Below, in pieces: positions 28,501-45,209 of a stretch of 64,000 nucleotides of DNA. Origin of the DNA: Nymphaea colorata (lineage: Eukaryota > Streptophyta > Magnoliopsida > Nymphaeales > Nymphaeaceae); assembly GCF_008831285.2 (NCBI RefSeq), contig NC_045150.1, positions 12,817,868-12,881,867 of the forward strand, in the 5' to 3' direction. The first letter of the stretch is position 1; each line of letters opens with the position of its first letter. The notes under the pieces were generated by a model. That model was not told where the DNA came from. It was given only the letters and a program-made list of their open reading frames with translations, and did no database searches. Both the position numbers and the translations under genes were made by a program.

Positions 28501-29483
28501 GCCGCTAAAGCAAAATGAAAGAATCCAATAAATGACATCAAATATCATTTACTCGTCACACAAGAGAGTTGAAGCTAATGACCTGTTCTTTTCTCTTTTT
28601 AGGGTGTGTTTGATTGCCTCAGATCTATAATCCAATGCTGATTTGAAACCTAAACTTTGCAAGACCCACTATAATAGCTTTTAGCACTAGATATGTCAAA
28701 GTAACTTTTTATGGAAAAAAATCACCATTGTAATGAAGTTTCATGGAAAAAAGAGACGCCTTAGGAGGGTTCAGTGAGCTGGAAATTTATGAAATGGATT
28801 GGTGTGGGCAATTGCCCACATTGGACCAAACATGCCTCTACCATTGGGGTGCTTGGTAACAAGAACAATGGGTCCATTATTCCACGAATATGTTGCAAAT
28901 ATTTATGAAATGCTGGACCTATTATTCATTTTACCAAATGCCCCCAAATGGTTTCGAGTCTTTCGACTATATTTCAGATATTTTTTTTTTCTCTCATGCT
29001 TAAGTTTTGATTTTTTTTTTTTCATTGAAATGAGAAATATATGGCCAGGTGAAATATCAGGATTCAAGAGTGTTGATATTGGGATTAGAGATGCCATTAT
29101 AGAGGTCAAGTGGACCGGCTCTTGCCCCCAACTTCTCTGTGTGTGTGTGTGCGCGAGAGCATGCAACAAGGCATGGTTATGTCTTTTTAAAAAAACGTAA
29201 TTAGATGAACCTAAATCATGGTTGATCAGCTTCTTGGCGTATACAAAACTCAATTTTTACAACCCACAAACATTCATAACCTTTAGATTCTTATTCTTTC
29301 ATCCTAATACACAAGTTCTAAAAAAAAAAAAAAAAAAAAACCAAAAAGGAAATTCTAGTTCGAAGTTTTTCAACCATGTAGATCAAATCTATACAGTCAT
29401 CGTAAATTTAAAATGAATTTCTGACGAATGATTTCGGGTCTGATAAATGAGCGCATTAGGTTTGGATCCTTCTCAAAACATGG

Positions 29484-32161
29484 CTAATAACGCTTATAAT
29501 CAGGAGATTTGATCCACTCATCTCCTTGAATGAAATTCTCAACCGAGTACAGTTCCACATTTTGGCTGGGGATTTGGCTGCTCCATGGTACCCTTTGTGA
29601 CGTGTTTGCTCCCGGTCCAAAATTTTCGAACTCACCATAGTAGAGAGTGGTGAGTCCAAAGTCACCAGCCCAAGGCAGCCAACCTTGTGGGCTCATGAGC
29701 CCACCCAAGTAGCTGTGCAGGAACACGGTCCGCGCGTACTCCCTCCACGGCCGCCCTAGGTAGTTCCGGTAAGCCGCCGGCCTTGCCGAGTAGTACCTCA
29801 TGTACTCGGCCGTCCCATTTACAATGCAGTTCCTGAACACAAACCCGGTTGACTGTGCCGGATCGATCCGGCCATGGGCTGCAATCACGTTGACGACACC
29901 TTGCTCCGGCGAAAGCTGGCGGGGGGCAATGAGGATCAGGCAGTCATGGAAGACGGAGGCCGAGTGGCCAAAGACGAAGTCGACGGTGCCCTGGATCCGG
30001 CATGATCGGTACAGTTGCCGGAGCGAGTGGGCATAAAGCGTGTCCTGGTGGCCGATGAACTCGCAGTTTTCAATCAGGGAGAGGTCGCTCTCGGAGCGGA
30101 ACGCGACTGCTGGGAAGCTGCCCGGACCGGCTGTGTTCTGGAAAGTGATGTCCCTGGCCATGAAGCCATCGCCAACTATACCTGCCCATTAAACATAGGA
30201 ACAATCTTTTGTCTGGACAACAAACATATCATTCACCACATTTATATTATTGTTGAGCATCCGATAAAAAACCATAGACTTGATAGGCCAACTTAAGGTT
30301 GGTAGAAATCAATATGTATAATTAATTAATGAAAAAATGAATGCAAACAACGAATAAGGTCTTGCTGGTTTTCACAAACCCAACTTACAGGGAGAAGGTG
30401 AATTATATATATGATATTTATTATTTGTTCCAAACATAAATGGGCCCATAATCTCTTTCTGGTTAAATTAGTTTGGTTTGCAAATATATACAAAGGCTGC
30501 TTATGTAACGCGAATTTGATACGTTCATTACTTACTTGCTTAAAAAGACAGCATGCTTATAAGTAATCAGATCCAAGTCATTGTGAATATGATCTGAACA
30601 AGTTTAAATCAATTAGAAAAACATTCAAAATCATAGAAAAGTATTTTAAGTTTTTCCAATATGCAATTGTCCAGTACTTACCAAATTTATACACAATTCC
30701 TAACAACAATCAACTTCTAACCAGAACAATTATTATCAGCCTGCGACCACAAGTCAAAAGATTGACAACCTTTTGCATTGAATATTGATGAAGGTTTGTC
30801 TCGGTGGGAAATGTGCATGCCATCACATCTACTTGATGGTGGCACCTCCTTATGTTGGTGTGAACTCAAATGTTATTAATGAGGGGCATATTTATACACT
30901 TTAAATTATAAAAATACCAACTGCATTAAAAAGTGTGCATTGTAAGATCCACAAATGTAGATCTCGGCAAGAGTCCCGAGTTTGATTAAGATGAAAAGAA
31001 AAGAACCATTTTTTTTTTAAAAAAAAGACAATCCTTTTAAGATATTAAAAACTAAAAAGCTACTTTTCAGACATTTTGGCAAAATTTCGCTGGCATTCGG
31101 AGAATCAATCTAACTAGTGGTTAAGAGCCTGGGCGGTGAGATCGTTTATTGACCTTGACCAAAAATCCAGGGGTAACTGTGTAAACGAGTAAAAGGAAAG
31201 GCTTACCGACGGTGGCGGAGTCATAGGTCGAGACGCCATTTCCGGATCTCAAAGAGCCTGTAATTACGGTTTTGCCCATTCCAGCTCCCAGAAAGACGAC
31301 GTTCTTTTTGATGAAGGGCACCCTCACGATCTCGTCGTATACCCCTTCCTTTATCTTAATGACGAACATGCCTGAACCGCTCTCCGGAGCCGAGTCGACA
31401 GCCCCCTGTACCGTCCCGAGACACCCCTCGGCCCCATCCTTGCAGACCACCACGTCCGGTTCCAGCCCGTCGAACCCTCGCTGGAAGCCTGCGGGCAAGC
31501 CCGAACCTGGCACGTGGCTCGGGCTGGCGATGAGCCCGTCCCGTTCCGTCTGAGGCGGCATCCACGAGTCAGTATCGTTCCCAAACCGGTCAAATGCAAA
31601 AGCCAAGCTCAGGGCATTGCTGGTCAACATGGTCAGCGAATCCAGGAGATTGACCGCCGAGCCCACCGGAGCCGTGGTGTTGAAGGCCTTGAGTGCGGAA
31701 TGGCATCCGGATTGGTAGCTCAGGGCTACGCTCAGCCACGCACGGACGTCTCGGATGTTCATGCGTATCGTGTCGGGGTTGGATGACATTCCGATTCGGT
31801 ACGTTGAGTTGCCCAGGCCGAGGACGCACCTGGAGGCGACCGTGGACAGGTTGAGGTTGTCTCGGGCCGAGTCGACGATTGACTGAGACAGGGAGGTGGC
31901 GGACTGGAGAGGGGCGGCGGTGGCGTCCATGGCGGCCTTGATGAGGTCTGCCGCGCTTGGTTCACCGGCGGGGAGCTCGGATCCTGCCAGCGTTTGCTCA
32001 CAGATGGTGGGAAAGCGTGTAGCTTTGCATGCCTGGTGGATGGCAGCGGGTTTCCGGTCATCTTGTGTTGGCAGTGGTGGAAGCGACGTTCGCGGCAGAG
32101 CAGAAGAGGTGGCGGAGAGGAGGAGAAGCAGGAACAGGAGAATGGTGGGGAGGAACGCCAT
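29484..32161 (-). CDS. Pectinesterase/pectinesterase inhibitor (PME51-like), two exons
   Basis: A secreted cell-wall enzyme that de-esterifies homogalacturonan. Exons 32161-31207 and 30181-29484 join in phase, with a 1025-bp intron splitting a Gly codon, to give about 550 residues. The start at [12 protein letters not shown] is preferred over an in-frame Met 11 codons upstream because it leads into the signal peptide (about 1-21). Residues about 40-190 form the inhibitor (PMEI) domain, with cysteines at QAC, TIC, SRC and SGC. Residues about 235-545 form the PME domain: GVYDE, GHQDTLY, DFVFGH, LGRPW and [11 protein letters not shown]. The catalytic Asp of QDTLY, the Asp of DFVFG and the Arg of LGRPW are present, but the usual QAVAF is PAVAF (codon 30111-30113, Pro342). 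No RRLL-type processing site is seen. The overall pattern recalls Arabidopsis PME51. GC-rich coding exons contrast with AT-rich flanks. Confidence 0.93.
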
Positions 32162-32186
32162 GGGAGAGAGAGAGAGAGAGGGAGTC
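32162..32186 (-). repeat. CT-rich tract around the pectinesterase start
   Basis: A (CT)n tract on the minus strand lies immediately before CCCATGGCG. It would encode SLSLSLS if translation began at the upstream Met (32194), which looks more like 5' UTR than signal peptide and supports the start at 32161. Confidence 0.6.
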
Positions 32187-32229
32187 ATGTTCACCTGGAC
32201 CGCAACCTAACAGAGTGGTAGTAGGCAAG

Positions 32230-36700
<4,471 letters not shown>

Positions 36701-36710
36701 TTTAAAAAAA

Positions 36711-36750
<40 letters not shown>

Positions 36751-36825
36751 TGTGATTGTTTGCTAGTCTCACTTAGTTTGCTCTCTCCCATTTGTTTCCC
36801 AGTCTAACTTAGTTTGTTACAAAAA

Positions 36826-38695
36826 TTAATATGCATTACAATTGGTTTTGGATCTTTACAAGAGATTTGACTTGTGGTAGGAAGATTGGTAGGAAGGAAA
36901 AACATGAGAGTTGGAACCATAGTTACAAATAAAGTCTCGAAAGTTTTAAACAGCTAGGCTTTTCTCCCATATAATACGGCGAGTTTGAAAAAAGAAGAGA
37001 AAAATACAGTAAATTTCTAAAAATTTTAAAAAACGAAAAATATAAAAAATAAAATAAGTGAAAAACTAATAACACGAACATCACATGGTAAGTAGATTTG
37101 CAACAAATTTAAAATAAAAAGTACAAAAACTGTTTGGCATTAAAAATACTTAAAAAAATAAAAAAGCAAAAAAACCATTTTTAACGTTTTTGTTCAAAAA
37201 ACACGTTTTTTAAAGGTTTAAATGATCATTTAATTTATCGCATTTTTTAAAAAAAATGCATTTTCTGTAATTGTTTGCAAAAATTTCTGAAAATTTCTGT
37301 AATTCTCTCTCTCTCTTCCTCTCTCTCTCTCTCAGTGATTGTTTGCGAGTGGGAATCTAAATAGTTAGAACTTGCTTTGTTACTTTCATATTTAAAGTGC
37401 AAAGCAGGTTATGTTCATGTTCATTTTCAAATAAATATCCTTTGGAATTTGGACTTTGATTCAAATTCAGATGGTTTTTAAATAAATATCGGATCATTGG
37501 ATTGGCCGATTCACAAAATCGGTGTGGTCTGACAAAAAAATTAATATGCATTACAATTGGTTTTGAATCTTCACAAGAGATTTGACTTGTAGTCGGAAGA
37601 TTGGTAGGAAGAAAAACATGAGAGTTGAAACCATAGTTACAAATAATGTCTCAAAAGTTTTAAACGGCTAGGCTTTTCTTCGGTATAATACGGTGAATTT
37701 GGAAAAAAAGAGAGAAAAATACAGTAAATTTCTAAAAATTATAAAAAACTAAAAATAAAAAAATAAAAAAAGTGAAAAACTAAGAACACAAACATCACAA
37801 GGTAAGTAGATTTGCAACAAATTAAAAATAAAAATAAAAAAACTGTTTGGCATTAAAAAAACTGAGAAAAATAAAAAAGAAAAAAAAAACTATTTTTAAC
37901 ATTTTTGTTCAAAAAACAAGTTTTTTAAAGGTTTAAATGATCATTTAATTAATCCCATTTTTTTTTTTGAAAAAAATGCACAAAAATTTTCTGTAATTTT
38001 CTATAACACAAACACACACACACACTCTCTCTCTCTCTGTGTGTGATTGTTTGAAAGTGGGAATCTAAATAGTTAGAACTTAGTTTGGTACTTTCATACT
38101 TTAAAGTGCAAAGCAGGTTATGTTCATGTTCATTTTCAAATAAATATCCTTTGGAATTTGGACTTGGATTAAAATTCAGATGGTTTTTAAATAAATATGG
38201 GATCATTGGAGCGGCAGATTCACAAAATCGGTGTGGTCTGACAAAAAATTAATATTCATTACAATTGGTTTTGGATCTTCACGTGAGATTTGACTTGTAG
38301 TCGGAAGATTGATAAGAAGGAAAAATTGAAACCATAGTTACACATAATGTCTTGAAAATTTTAGACGGCTAGGTTTTTCTCAGGTATAATTCGGTGAGTT
38401 TGAAAAAAAAGGAGAAAAATACAATAAATTTTTAAAATTTTTAAAAAACTAAAAATAAAAAAGTAAATAAGTGAAAAACTAATAACACAAACATCACAAG
38501 GTAAGTAGATTTGCATCAAATTAAAAATAAAAAATAAAATAACTGTTTGGCATTAAAAAACTAAAAAAATATATTAAAAAAAACCATTTTTAACGTTTTT
38601 TTCAAACAACATGTTTTTAAAAGGTTTAAATGGTCATTTAATTTATCACATTTTTTTCACTTTTTTTTTCAGGAAAAAATGTATTTTCGGTAACT
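36826..38695. repeat. Tandem array, unit about 710 bp, about 2.6 copies
   Basis: The landmark TTAATATGCATTACAATTGG occurs at 36826 and 37541, with a variant at 38249, so the periods are 715 and 708 bp. Each unit contains ACAAGAGATTTGACTTGT-like sequence, a long A-rich stretch ending in CATTTTTTAAAAAAAATGCA, a (CT)n/(TG)n microsatellite, and GTTATGTTCATGTTCATTTT. The last copy is cut at about 38695. A partial unit with (TC)n(TG)n precedes the array at about 36712-36825. Two small frames (37357-37551 and 37949-38206, minus) that look like paralogues are just the same piece in successive units. Confidence 0.88.
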
Positions 38696-38749
38696 ATGGG
38701 GTGGACTGATCTCCCTCAACTTCCACTTAGGCACCATCACTACATAACT

Positions 38750-39150
38750 TCATGATCTGTCCGTCCCATTCCTTCTCCCTAAGACCCCCTGGTTGTGGTC
38801 GAGGACCGCGCAGAGCCGGTGGCTTTCTGTTTTCTTGGTACGCAATTTCTGCAATTCTTTTTCCCTCTTTTTTTCAAACATCCTTTGAAACTCATTGACT
38901 AGTCGAAACTGAGATAGCGGCATCTGGTAGATTTTTTGGATCAACAAATGCCTTGATAGGTCGCAACGCAGCCTTAGACCTTGGGGGCAGGGGAGTTTCG
39001 GCTCTCACATGGGCAGTGCAATAAAATAGTACTTCTTCTCTCACTCTGATGCAAACTTGTTCGTTCTCTTCCAAGTCTCCTGCAAAGTGGCCGGAGGCCT
39101 CTACATCTTTTGCTTTTGGACCTACATTTCCATTTGTTTTGGACCTACAG
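38750..39150 (-). pseudogene. Possible coding remnant, unknown family
   Basis: Two adjacent minus-strand frames read VREEVLFYCTAHVRAET...KAFVDPKNLPDAAISVSTS and, overlapping in another frame, NEFQRMFEKKREKELQKLRT. Together they look like a protein fragment broken by a frameshift and stop near 38892. I do not recognise the family, and an accidental open frame is possible. Confidence 0.25.
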
Positions 39151-42016
39151 TGAGCTTGGACTCAATCAATGTGCCTATCCAAGAACTTGTTCCTCGAAAG
39201 AAAGGCTCTTGAATGTGGGATGTATTGAAACTTTGCAGCAGATTTTTTGAATTTCGACATGGTTGATCTTCAATTCTTCCTTGGATCTGGAGAGCTTTGG
39301 CTCAGATCTGATATCGGAAACCTGGCTGCATCAAAATCCAGCCACGGAGTTTGGCGTCTTAGCCTGCCAACTCTCATTGATAAATGACTGTCATTGTTAT
39401 GATATCCGTTTTACATCCAGATCTAACCATGTCCAGTGAGATCCCGCTGGACACAAATTTATTGACCAAATGAGATTTGGTCCATTTGGGGATCCAGATT
39501 TTCACTATATGAACCAGATTCAGGATTAGAAACAAGCTCCTTGAGTCCATGATAATCAGGTCCGGGTGGGCATTGTTCAGACTCTACTTGCATTTTCTGA
39601 AACCAAATCATGTCCATGTACATCAACATTTTGGATTTACATGTAAAATATGGTAAGTATTTCAGATCTTTGAGTCATGATCCGGATTTGGTACAAATTG
39701 TATAGAAACCTTGACCCAGTTGGTGATCGTGTGACCTCCTTTTCTTTACCAGTCCATTCTACATTGAAACCGGGTCTGATCAATCGCAAATTAGACCAAT
39801 TGACAGCCTTGCTTGGTTATAAGTCTGATCTCTATTGGCATGTGTTGTCTTCGTTGGACTCAACATAATGTCTTGGAGCTCCAAGAAACAATGCACTATA
39901 ACCGATCCAGTTTAGAAACAGGGTACATATCCATTGCCAATTCTGCTGCTGAACTGGTTTAGATTCAATATTTGTTAAACGAACTTGATATTCAAATAAA
40001 CTCACTTCTTATGTTAAGGTGAGATAATGTTTTCCCATATTCCAGTATTTCATAAAAGAAGTAAGCACATGGAACTTGATGTTCATTGTGTTTAGATAGA
40101 TAGGATGACTACAAAACAACTTCAAGTTTGGCAGTTATCCTCAGCTCAACAGCTTCTGATGTACTTACCAAATCACTTTCAATCTTTCGCTTTGAAGTGT
40201 TGAAATCCAACTCAACGTCCTTAAGGTTGTGTTTGTTTCACCAAGGATTTAAGATTTGTGGTGATCTGAGATCTATAGGATCTCAAATCCATGAATTTAA
40301 GATTGGATCTCCCCTTCCATCTGATTTTAAATCCATGGTTTTTTAATATGTAGCATCGATTTGAGGTTCATGCTGAAGATATTCCAAAACACATCTTTTC
40401 ATGCAGTCTTGAATTTAACATTCTGAGGCTATAGGGGAGGGGATGCACAAATAATATTTGATGAAAGAAAAAAGAAATTCAAGATATGTGGCAGTCTAGG
40501 CTGCCTAAAGAAAAGGAAAGTAACAGCTGTAGGTCGCAAAACAGGACAAGTTGTAAGGAGAGAAATCAATAGCAAATCAAAGAAAATGAAAAATGAAGAC
40601 CAAAATTGGCAAGCACTAATAAAAATTATCAATACCAAATCTAGTGGTGTGCAGGTGCTACCATATTCAAATGTTTGTAATGGGGTTGAGCCCTCCTTCC
40701 ATAAAAATGACATATACTTTTATATAAGGCCACCTCCCACTGTGTATAAATAATGTGATAGATGACTTTGGGAGAGTAAGAAGAAGCATGTGATTTTTTC
40801 ACCAAACCTCTCTATATCATTTCTTTTTTCTTTCTTGGTGTGCTTTCTTTTACGATGTAGTTTGTAGCTCTCAGGATGTTCCCCTGTGTCTAGAGTCTGT
40901 ATAGTCTTTTGCTTTGCATTGCTATGTACTTCTTTCGGTAGTTTGAAGGCTGACAACAATTAAGTTCTTACCGTGTCGTATGGACTGAAAGAGTCAGCAC
41001 ATGACACAAGGGATCATTTACTAAGGAACATTTTACAATGTTTTTTTTTTGTTCTTGAGCTAAGTTGTCTGGATATTCAAATGGATACATCATGAGACAT
41101 CAAGTGAGATGGATGGCCCTTATTTGATAGTCCTTTTTTTCCCTTTCTAATGTGCTTCTTTTTAAAAGATTAATTTTTTTTTTGGTGACCGTGTATGGAG
41201 GAGGTGATGAGGAGGAGGGGAGCAAAAGAGGGAATGGAGAGATGACTTCTCTATGCTAACAGGGTTTTCTATTAATTTTGGGGTTTTTTGTTTTGCATCT
41301 CAAGGAGCCCTCTGCATTTTAGACCTAACAAAATCTCCAAATTCTGCAGACTGGGAATCATATTGATGTCAGGAATAAGTGTTTTCTTCAATGTAAAAGA
41401 AACATCGGTTTAGATTTCTAACATTTTCACTGAAGATAACCGCAAAAGATGGTCCGGCATTTGGTCCAAGAATAACTAATACATGAGAGCAAAATTTATA
41501 TGCCTTGTTACAACTGTATATAATAAACTAAAAATAAGCCTTGGGGTTTCAAGCCCAAGGTGGTTTCACCTAAGTAAACATTTTTTCTTTTTAAATGCTA
41601 AAAATGAATGGTATTAGCGACAGTTTACATTGTTAAAGTAAGAAAAGGGCAGCCTTATACGACATTCATGCTGTATTTTATACACAAGCCCTTGTGGGAG
41701 ATGTACATGCAATAGAGAGTCGCACACGATCTTGACACTACTTTAATTAGCGCCGAACTAAAGGGGGCTGGTAGGGACCAGGCCCTGGTCTTCCCATCAT
41801 TTTTTTCTAAATTACAAGTAATTTTTTAACATTTTTATTTCATCTATATAAAAACTTTGAAAATTTATATTTTGGTTCCTATTAAAATTTTGAAATCATA
41901 TTTTGACTTCTCTAATGAAAGAAATCTATGTGTATGTGTGTGCCGATTTTTTTTTGGTTTCTGTTGAATGTCGAGTTTTGATTTATATGGGTACATGTCT
42001 AGCTGGTTTATGTAGG

Positions 42017-42050
<34 letters not shown>

Positions 42051-42378
42051 GCTAACAAAAGGAATTGATCAGTTTCTGTTAAATGTTAAAGTATAAAAAA
42101 AATTAAGAAAATTTGCGGTGTTAGTGGCAAAGCTGGAAAATTTTGGATTGAAGATCTAATTCAAAAGCTCTCATACTTTTACAAGCACCAACACATATAA
42201 TTAAGAAAATAATTAAAAATACTAATATTAAAATAAAGAAAATTTGAGTGGCTGGGTAGGCACCTACCAACACCAGCCCGTATGTTGTGCTGCTATGATC
42301 TGTGGCAGTGCAGAGGTTTTGCTCTTGTGGTTGTTGTGGCTTCTGGTTTTTCTTCTAGAGTAGACTCTCTCCCTCTTT

Positions 42379-42390
<12 letters not shown>
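39150..42390. other. Intergenic region, nothing recognised
   Basis: AT-rich spacer with short frames lacking motifs. An (AC)n tract lies at about 42015-42050. Confidence 0.5.
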
Positions 42391-42394
<4 letters not shown>

Positions 42395-42409
<15 letters not shown>

Positions 42410-42990
42410 ATTGGTCGAAGTTATTAGGAGGTATCTTGTTGCTTTAATAAGGTCGACACCTTGCTTTCTTGCCTTTAAGGCAAAAAATGCACTCGATTAT
42501 TAAACTCTAGGATCTCTTTTCTTGCTAATGTGATGATCTGTAGAATACTGCCACTTGGTTCGTCGTGTTAAGGTGCGGTGATGATCTCGAAAGTATTGTG
42601 ACTCAGTTTGGTGCTTGTATGGAGAGAAGCGACTTTTGCTTGCCTTCACATATGGATGATGGAGAATCGTTCTGGTATGTAGGACGAGTACTGTACACAA
42701 CGTACAAAGACCGATAGTCTCCATCCATATGTGAAGGCAAGCAAAAGTCCTCTTCTCTCCATACAAGCACCAAACTGAGTCACAATACTTTTGACATCAT
42801 CACCGCACATTAACACGACGAACCAAGTGGCAGTATTCTACAGATCATCACATTAGCATGAAAAGAGATCCTAGAGTTTAATAATCGAGTGCAGAGTTTT
42901 TTGCCTTGAAGGTAAGAAAGCAAGGTGTCGACCTTATTAAAGCAACAAGATACCTCCTAATAACTTCGACCAATATACACATACACACAC
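42395..42990. repeat. Long near-perfect inverted repeat (hairpin), about 275-bp arms
   Basis: The left arm (about 42395-42669) and right arm (about 42710-42990) are reverse complements except for roughly ten differences by eye (for example one 3-base indel, CTTGC/CATGC, TAAGG/TAATG), about 96-97% identity. They are separated by a loop of about 40 bp. The outer ends are (TG)n and its complement; the inner ends are GGCAAGCAAAAGTC-type sequence. Transcription of either strand would give a long hairpin RNA. It has no coding capacity of its own. It could be a foldback element, a MITE-derived hairpin, or a young inverted-duplication small-RNA locus. Confidence 0.93.
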
Positions 42991-42999
42991 AATTCTAGT

Positions 43000-44640
43000 T
43001 TGAGCCCCCTCTAAATGGTATGGGGAACCCTCAACTCTAGTTTGAGCATAAATGCCTTGTAGGAAAGATGCTGGCTGGCCTTTTGCTTATAATAGAAACA
43101 ACAAGCTATTTCTTTTGTAATTTTTCAATAATGGCTGCGCTTTATTAAAATCAATAACTAAGAATTTGAAGTGAATTTCTGTTATCTTGAGAAGTAGCAA
43201 ATGGTAACGCCAATTTTTCTTTAATAATTTGAACTATTATTTATATTGAACAGAAGTTTGCTTCAAGCTCTTGTTTAACAGTCTTTACAAAAATTGCAAT
43301 TTTCTTATATAAATTGCAAAGGATATGCTAAAAAGTAAAATCTAGGTCCGCATATGAAAAATTTCCCATTTTTTAAAGTTCTGATAATAAATAAATATTA
43401 ACTTTTTTTAAAGTTGGACCCGAATATTGGATCATATGGGCCACCATGTCGTGCTGGAAACTAAGTGATACTGTGGTAAATATACAAAGTAAAAACTATT
43501 TTGCAAAAGAAAAAGGAAAAAAATAATTACTGAAGGATCTTAAAACTGAGATAAATTTCTCACTGCTTAAAACTGTAACATCTAAAGTATCCCCTCATGT
43601 TGTATCCCGTTGTAGATTAATATTCAAATTAAACTATCACATCTACTACGTCCTTAAATATCAACATTTGGCATCTTTCATAGATAGAATAATCTTCTAA
43701 AATCTCACATTCTCCTAGAAATAATAACATTATAGAAGCAATATTTTCTCTTTGCCATTATATAATTTTATTGAAAAATATGTAAAAAAAAGAAGGATAT
43801 CTTCACCCCAAAGCTGTTTCATCAACAAGCGGCGTCCTCGTTCCCCCTTTTCTTTTCTTTTAATTTTTCCCCTTTCTGCTCGAGAAGAGAAGGCTCAGCT
43901 ACTTTATCCCGCATGGAGCAGAGGCAGCCGATTCTGCAATTATTATCTGATTTTCCACAATGACAAAATGAAAAAAAGAGATATATTCATATAACTGCTA
44001 GCATTTTTAACAAAAAGAATTCCTAATGATTTATTGGCCAAGCATGGAACTCGTATGAGGCTAAGAACATCCTGGTTTGCCTCTTTGTGAGGTGGTTAAA
44101 AAATATCTAAGCTGACTTCATTATTGAATAAGAAGAGAATATACATGTACACTTCAAATGCTTATATGATTGCTAGCATTATAATCAAGAGAATTCTTGT
44201 TCATTTTTATGTAAAGCTTGGAGTTCACATGAGACTAAGTTTTAACATGTTACGATGGAAATACTTGTGCATGAAGAAAACCTCATAACTAATGTGAAAT
44301 ATATTGAACTGATGAAAAACAATTGAATGAAAAACCTCGCTACAAACTTTGAACAAAATTCAAGTTACGATGGACAAACCAAAATGGAAAACTACATAAC
44401 TAAAGATCAAGGAAGCCCACAAACAGTGGAAACAATATGAAAGTTTCATGACTAAGTGGGAGATGTTGGATAGTGGCTTTGAGCCCCATATTTACATTTT
44501 GTAACTGCAAGAGGGCCCACTTGCAATTATGAAATTAAATATGAAAACTAACCAAATCTCTCCAACCGTAACCGTTGCTGAACGGAAAACCCTAAGAAGC
44601 GGTCTCATTGTTTCTTTGGGAACATTCTAACCTATTGTAC
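43000..44640. other. Spacer with a duplication and a copia-like 3' edge
   Basis: A segment with GCTAGCATTTTTAAC...AGAATTCCTAATG...GGAACTCGTATGAGGCTAAG (about 43990-44070) recurs about 172 bp later in diverged form (about 44160-44240). At about 44456-44470, AAGTGGGAGATGTTGGA resembles the polypurine tract and LTR start of plant copia elements, so an LTR remnant may begin at about 44465. No gene is seen. Confidence 0.4.
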
Positions 44641-44699
44641 AATTGGTCGCAATTGAAGGAGCTACCGAGGAGAAGGACGTCTGCTCTCATAGTTGTGGT

Positions 44700-45200
44700 G
44701 TCGATGGAACTGAAGCATCTTCACAAACTTCCCAAGGAGACGATGTTTAGAAATATGATGTTTTCTTAAGTTTTAAGAGGAGCCGACACCCGCAAGGGAT
44801 TCATTGCCCATCTTTATGATGCCTTGGTAACAAGGGGCATCTCTACTTTTATAGATAACGTGAATTTGGGGAAGGGTGAGAGGGTGAATAACTTATCTGG
44901 GTACATAGAAAGGTCGAGGATGTTTGTGTCCATCATCTCTGAGGGTTACGCTGATTCCAAGTGGTGTTTGAGAGTGATTAGTAAGATGGTAGAGTGCAGG
45001 AGGGTGGAGCCAAGGAGGCTCATCATTCTTGTATTCTTTGGTGTCAAACCTTCCCATGTTGGGAATCTGAAAGGTCCTTTAAAGCGAAAGTTCGAGAGCC
45101 ATGAGAATAATGAGGAGCTAAAGCAATAGGTGAGCGACTGGAAGAATGCTTTGAGTGAGGTTGGAAAGATATCGGGGTTCAACCTAAAAGATGCAAATGG
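44700..45200 (+). pseudogene. TIR-domain resistance (TNL/TX) gene fragment, broken
   Basis: A TIR domain as found at the N-terminus of plant TIR-NLR immune receptors, which act as NAD-cleaving signalling domains. Landmarks are KYDVFLSF (44751-44774), then in another frame GADTRKGFIAHLYDALVTRG, IDNVNLGKGE, VSIISEGYADSKWCLRVI and ILVFFGVKPSHV, ending near DANG at a possible donor (45200|gtatgc), as expected for a TIR exon. Lesions: an in-frame stop at 44748-44750 just before KYDV, a one-base insertion near 44775 that shifts the frame, and a TAG at 45127-45129 where the family usually has Trp. No NB-ARC or LRR is found downstream before 46 kb. The catalytic Glu region is degenerate but SKWCL is kept. 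Confidence 0.88.
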
Positions 45201-45209
45201 GTATGCTCT

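Larger units (their letters stand above)
25870..29450. other. Intergenic region with repeat remnants, no gene seen
   Basis: AT-rich spacer downstream of the pectinesterase gene. It contains a MITE-like unit (about 26943-27165), a GAGCTCGAG-rich block (about 27490-27960) and a degenerate duplication (about 28090-28500). Reading frames are short and without motifs; those spanning (GT)n near 29140 or poly-A near 29320 are artefacts. Confidence 0.6.

Noticed and set aside
37357-38206. Two small minus-strand proteins that look like paralogues (KNHLN...SPNSKGYLFENEHEHNLLCTL)
   Set aside because: They are the same piece of successive tandem-array units; no start context, motif or conservation beyond the repeat.
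36826-38695. Regularly spaced repeats that might suggest a CRISPR-like array
   Set aside because: Units are about 710 bp, contiguous, with no short repeat-spacer structure, in a plant nuclear context.
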